From positions 1 through 64,000 of the forward strand of contig JAFIEF010000007.1 in NCBI GenBank assembly GCA_020832655.1: 64,000 nt of DNA, given 5' to 3'. Positions 62,223 through 64,000 of this stretch are shown piece by piece. The notes beneath the pieces were generated by a model. That model was not told the origin of the DNA. It saw nothing but the letters and a program-made list of their open reading frames with translations, and did no database searches. The DNA is from Paracoccaceae bacterium. Lineage in GTDB: Bacteria; Pseudomonadota; Alphaproteobacteria; Rhodobacterales; Rhodobacteraceae. Made by a program: the position numbers and the translations under genes. How positions within the stretch are numbered: the stretch's first letter is position 1; each line of letters opens with the position of its first letter.

Positions 62223-63521
62223 ATGGCAATGGCGGATGCAACAGATCAGCATGGCGCGCCCACGGATAGCAAGGGCAGGTTGCTGACATCGGATGGCACA
62301 CCTTTGCGCCGCGCGCTGGAACGCGCCAATCGACGCCGGAAACTGACTGCGCTGGCGCTGGTCGGCCCGCTTCTGGCTTTTATTCTGATATTCTTTGCCT
62401 TTCCGATTGCCCAGATGATGTGGCGCTCGGTTGACAACCCGCAGGTCGTCGATGCGCTGCCGCGCACGCTGGAGGCCTTGCAGGCATGGGACGGGCGAGA
62501 TGTGCCGCCAGAGCCGGTCTTTGCCGCGCTGCATGCCGACATGATGGAAGATCTTGATCGCACGCGCCGCGAGCAGAAGTTCGGGCCGCTGGGCATTCGG
62601 CTGAATTATGAACTCAGCGCAGCGCGCAGCGCGATTTCACGCACCGCACGCAGTGTTCCGGGTTTCGAAGCCCCTTACCGGGATGCCTTCACCGATGCGC
62701 ACCGGCTTTGGGGACAGCCCGAGCTGTGGCGCGTCATCAAGCGCGAGGGGCGACCGCTGACGCTGTCCTATTATGTTGCGGCGCTGGACCGCGAATATGA
62801 TGAGTTCGGCGATATCGTCAAGCGGGATGAAAACCGGCGCATCTATGTCAATCTGTTCGGGCGCACGCTGGCGCTGTCGCTGGCGATCACCTTCATGACC
62901 TTCCTTCTGGGCTTTCCGATTGCCTATTACCTGTCGATCCTGCCGATGCGCCACGCAAATCTGCTGATGATTGCAGTGCTGCTGCCCTTCTGGACATCGC
63001 TTCTGGTGCGGACCTCGGCCTGGATCGTGCTGTTGCAGCAACAGGGGGTGATCAACAATACGCTGGTGGCGCTGGGGATCATCGGCGATGATGGCAGGTT
63101 CAGTCTGATCTACAACCAGACCGGCACCATCATAGCGATGACGCATATCCTGTTACCTTTCATGGTGCTGCCGCTTTACTCGGTGATGCGCACCATCCCG
63201 CCCAGCTACATGCGGGCCGCAAAATCGCTGGGGGCCACGCCCTGGACCGCCTTCCGCCGGGTCTATTTCCCGCAGACCCTGCCGGGGATCGGCGCGGGTG
63301 GCGTGCTCGTCTTCATCATCTCGATCGGCTATTACATCACGCCTGCGCTGGTTGGGGGGCAGTCCGGTCGGATGATCTCTAACGAAATCGCGCGCCATAT
63401 CCAGCAATCGCTGAACTGGGGGTTGGCCGCCGCGCTGGGCACGATGCTGCTGGTGGGCGTGCTGGTGCTTTACTGGCTCTATAACCGGCTTGTCGGCGCT
63501 GACAGCCTGAAACTCGGGTAA
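62223..63521 (+). CDS. ABC transporter permease (PotB-like) with N-terminal insertion
   Basis: A 432-residue inner-membrane protein. Helix 1 (about residues 40-62, LTALALVGPLLAFILIFFAFPI) is followed by a hydrophilic segment of about 150 residues with many charged residues before the remaining helices, which start at LFGRTLALSLAITFMTFLLGF. The permease EAA loop is MRAAKSLGATPWTAFRRVYFPQTLPGI. Usual PotB proteins are about 280-310 residues, so the insertion is notable. AGGGAGCACATCA precedes ATG 62223; ATG 62229 is a possible alternative. Confidence 0.9.
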   Translation: MAMADATDQHGAPTDSKGRLLTSDGTPLRRALERANRRRKLTALALVGPLLAFILIFFAFPIAQMMWRSVDNPQVVDALPRTLEALQAWDGRDVPPEPVFAALHADMMEDLDRTRREQKFGPLGIRLNYELSAARSAISRTARSVPGFEAPYRDAFTDAHRLWGQPELWRVIKREGRPLTLSYYVAALDREYDEFGDIVKRDENRRIYVNLFGRTLALSLAITFMTFLLGFPIAYYLSILPMRHANLLMIAVLLPFWTSLLVRTSAWIVLLQQQGVINNTLVALGIIGDDGRFSLIYNQTGTIIAMTHILLPFMVLPLYSVMRTIPPSYMRAAKSLGATPWTAFRRVYFPQTLPGIGAGGVLVFIISIGYYITPALVGGQSGRMISNEIARHIQQSLNWGLAAALGTMLLVGVLVLYWLYNRLVGADSLKLG

Positions 63522-63533
63522 GGGAGAACGCAA

Positions 63534-64000
63534 ATGTCCATGCCCGCCTATTTCACCACCAAGGACAAGATCTGGCATTACACCTTCCGGGTGATCTGCT
63601 TTGCGATCTTCTTCTTCCTGCTGGCGCCGATCCTGATCATGATCCCGCTCAGCTTCAATGCGCAGCCGTTTTTCACCTTCACCCGCGAAATGCTGACGCT
63701 GAACCCCGAAGGCTATTCGCTGCGGTGGTATCAGGATTTCTTTAGCTCGGATAGCTGGATGCGCTCTATTCGCAACTCGTTTGTGATCGGGATTGCTGCG
63801 ACTATCGTGTCCACGACGTTGGGAACATTGGCAGCCCTTGGCCTGTCGCGCTCGGAGATGCCGGCCAAGGGGCTGATCATGGGGATCCTGATTTCACCCA
63901 TGATCGTGCCGCTGATCATCTCGGCGGCCGGGATGTTCTTCTTCTTCTCGTCGATCAACATTGCCCAGACCTATCTGGGGGTGATCCTGGCCCATGCCGC
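63534..64000 (+). CDS. ABC transporter permease (PotC-like), 5' part
   Basis: The first 155 codons of a second permease; the gene runs off the window. The product starts MSMPAYFTTKDKIWHYTFRV, with helix 1 (ICFAIFFFLLAPILIMIPLSF), a periplasmic stretch PFFTFTREMLTLNPEGYSLRWYQDFF, and helices from SFVIGIAATIVSTTLGTLAAL onward. This matches PotC-type permeases. AAGGGAGAACGCAA precedes the ATG; 12 bp after the PotB-like gene. Confidence 0.88.
   Translation, partial: MSMPAYFTTKDKIWHYTFRVICFAIFFFLLAPILIMIPLSFNAQPFFTFTREMLTLNPEGYSLRWYQDFFSSDSWMRSIRNSFVIGIAATIVSTTLGTLAALGLSRSEMPAKGLIMGILISPMIVPLIISAAGMFFFFSSINIAQTYLGVILAHA

Overview
The window is a GC-rich, densely coded chromosomal segment of an alphaproteobacterium, most likely a member of the Rhodobacteraceae (Roseobacter/Rhodobacter group). 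This rests on protein content and gene order: a tuf-rpsJ-...-rpmD ribosomal operon, CarD, ferredoxin FdxA, a PCMT-like gene next to a tolC gene, a bcsN-A-B-Z cellulose cluster, an isolated ctaD with a DUF2244 gene, and a RegA/PrrA- and FNR-like control region. No phage, insertion sequence, CRISPR array or plasmid function was seen; the segment reads as core genome with a few accessory insertions.

Region by region: 1-9320 holds the end of tuf and twenty ribosomal protein genes (rpsJ to rpmD). The operon stops at a strong terminator after rpmD, without the usual rplO-secY-adk-rpsM-rpoA continuation. 9475-11440 (minus) holds yebC, a CarD-type regulator and fdxA. 11835-14088 (minus) is a compact persulfide/sulfide detoxification operon: an MBL-fold persulfide dioxygenase-like protein, two YeeE/YedE half-transporters and a DUF442 sulfurtransferase-like protein. 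14206-15922 holds alanine dehydrogenase and a divergent Lrp/AsnC regulator with a shared, duplicated operator-like motif. 15973-22293 holds mscL, ytoQ, a PCMT-like methyltransferase, a TolC-family protein, an orphan lipoprotein, a PQQ-type sugar dehydrogenase and a LOG-family protein. 22386-28219 is biosynthesis (dapD, asd, an orphan membrane protein, fhs, a chorismate mutase, folD). 28246-33161 holds a rhomboid protease, an exopolysaccharide sugar transferase, an ExeA-like ATPase, a glyoxalase, and the thyA-folA-hpf operon. 33604-41505 is the cellulose operon (bcsN-like, bcsA, bcsB, bcsZ, TPR protein). 41732-46817 holds ppsA, an EamA transporter, hemF and lolA.

47003-55791 is a nine-gene, tightly packed operon for aerobic anthranilate (2-aminobenzoate) degradation through CoA thioesters: anthraniloyl-CoA monooxygenase/reductase, SDR, MarR regulator, enoyl-CoA hydratase, acyl-CoA dehydrogenase, aminobenzoate-CoA ligase, tryptophan 2,3-dioxygenase, hotdog thioesterase and RidA. 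It couples tryptophan/kynurenine breakdown to a hybrid CoA-dependent aromatic pathway and is the most notable system here. 55917-59245 (minus) holds a DUF2244 gene, ctaD and lipB; upstream of ctaD lie an FNR box and GCGAC/GTCGC palindromes. After a tRNA-Leu(GAG), 59814-64000 is a PotADBC-type ABC importer whose last permease gene runs off the window.

Start codons were chosen by Shine-Dalgarno position, codon use and family length where the longest reading frame looked over-extended. All family assignments come from reading the protein sequences and from recalled family knowledge; no database search was run.
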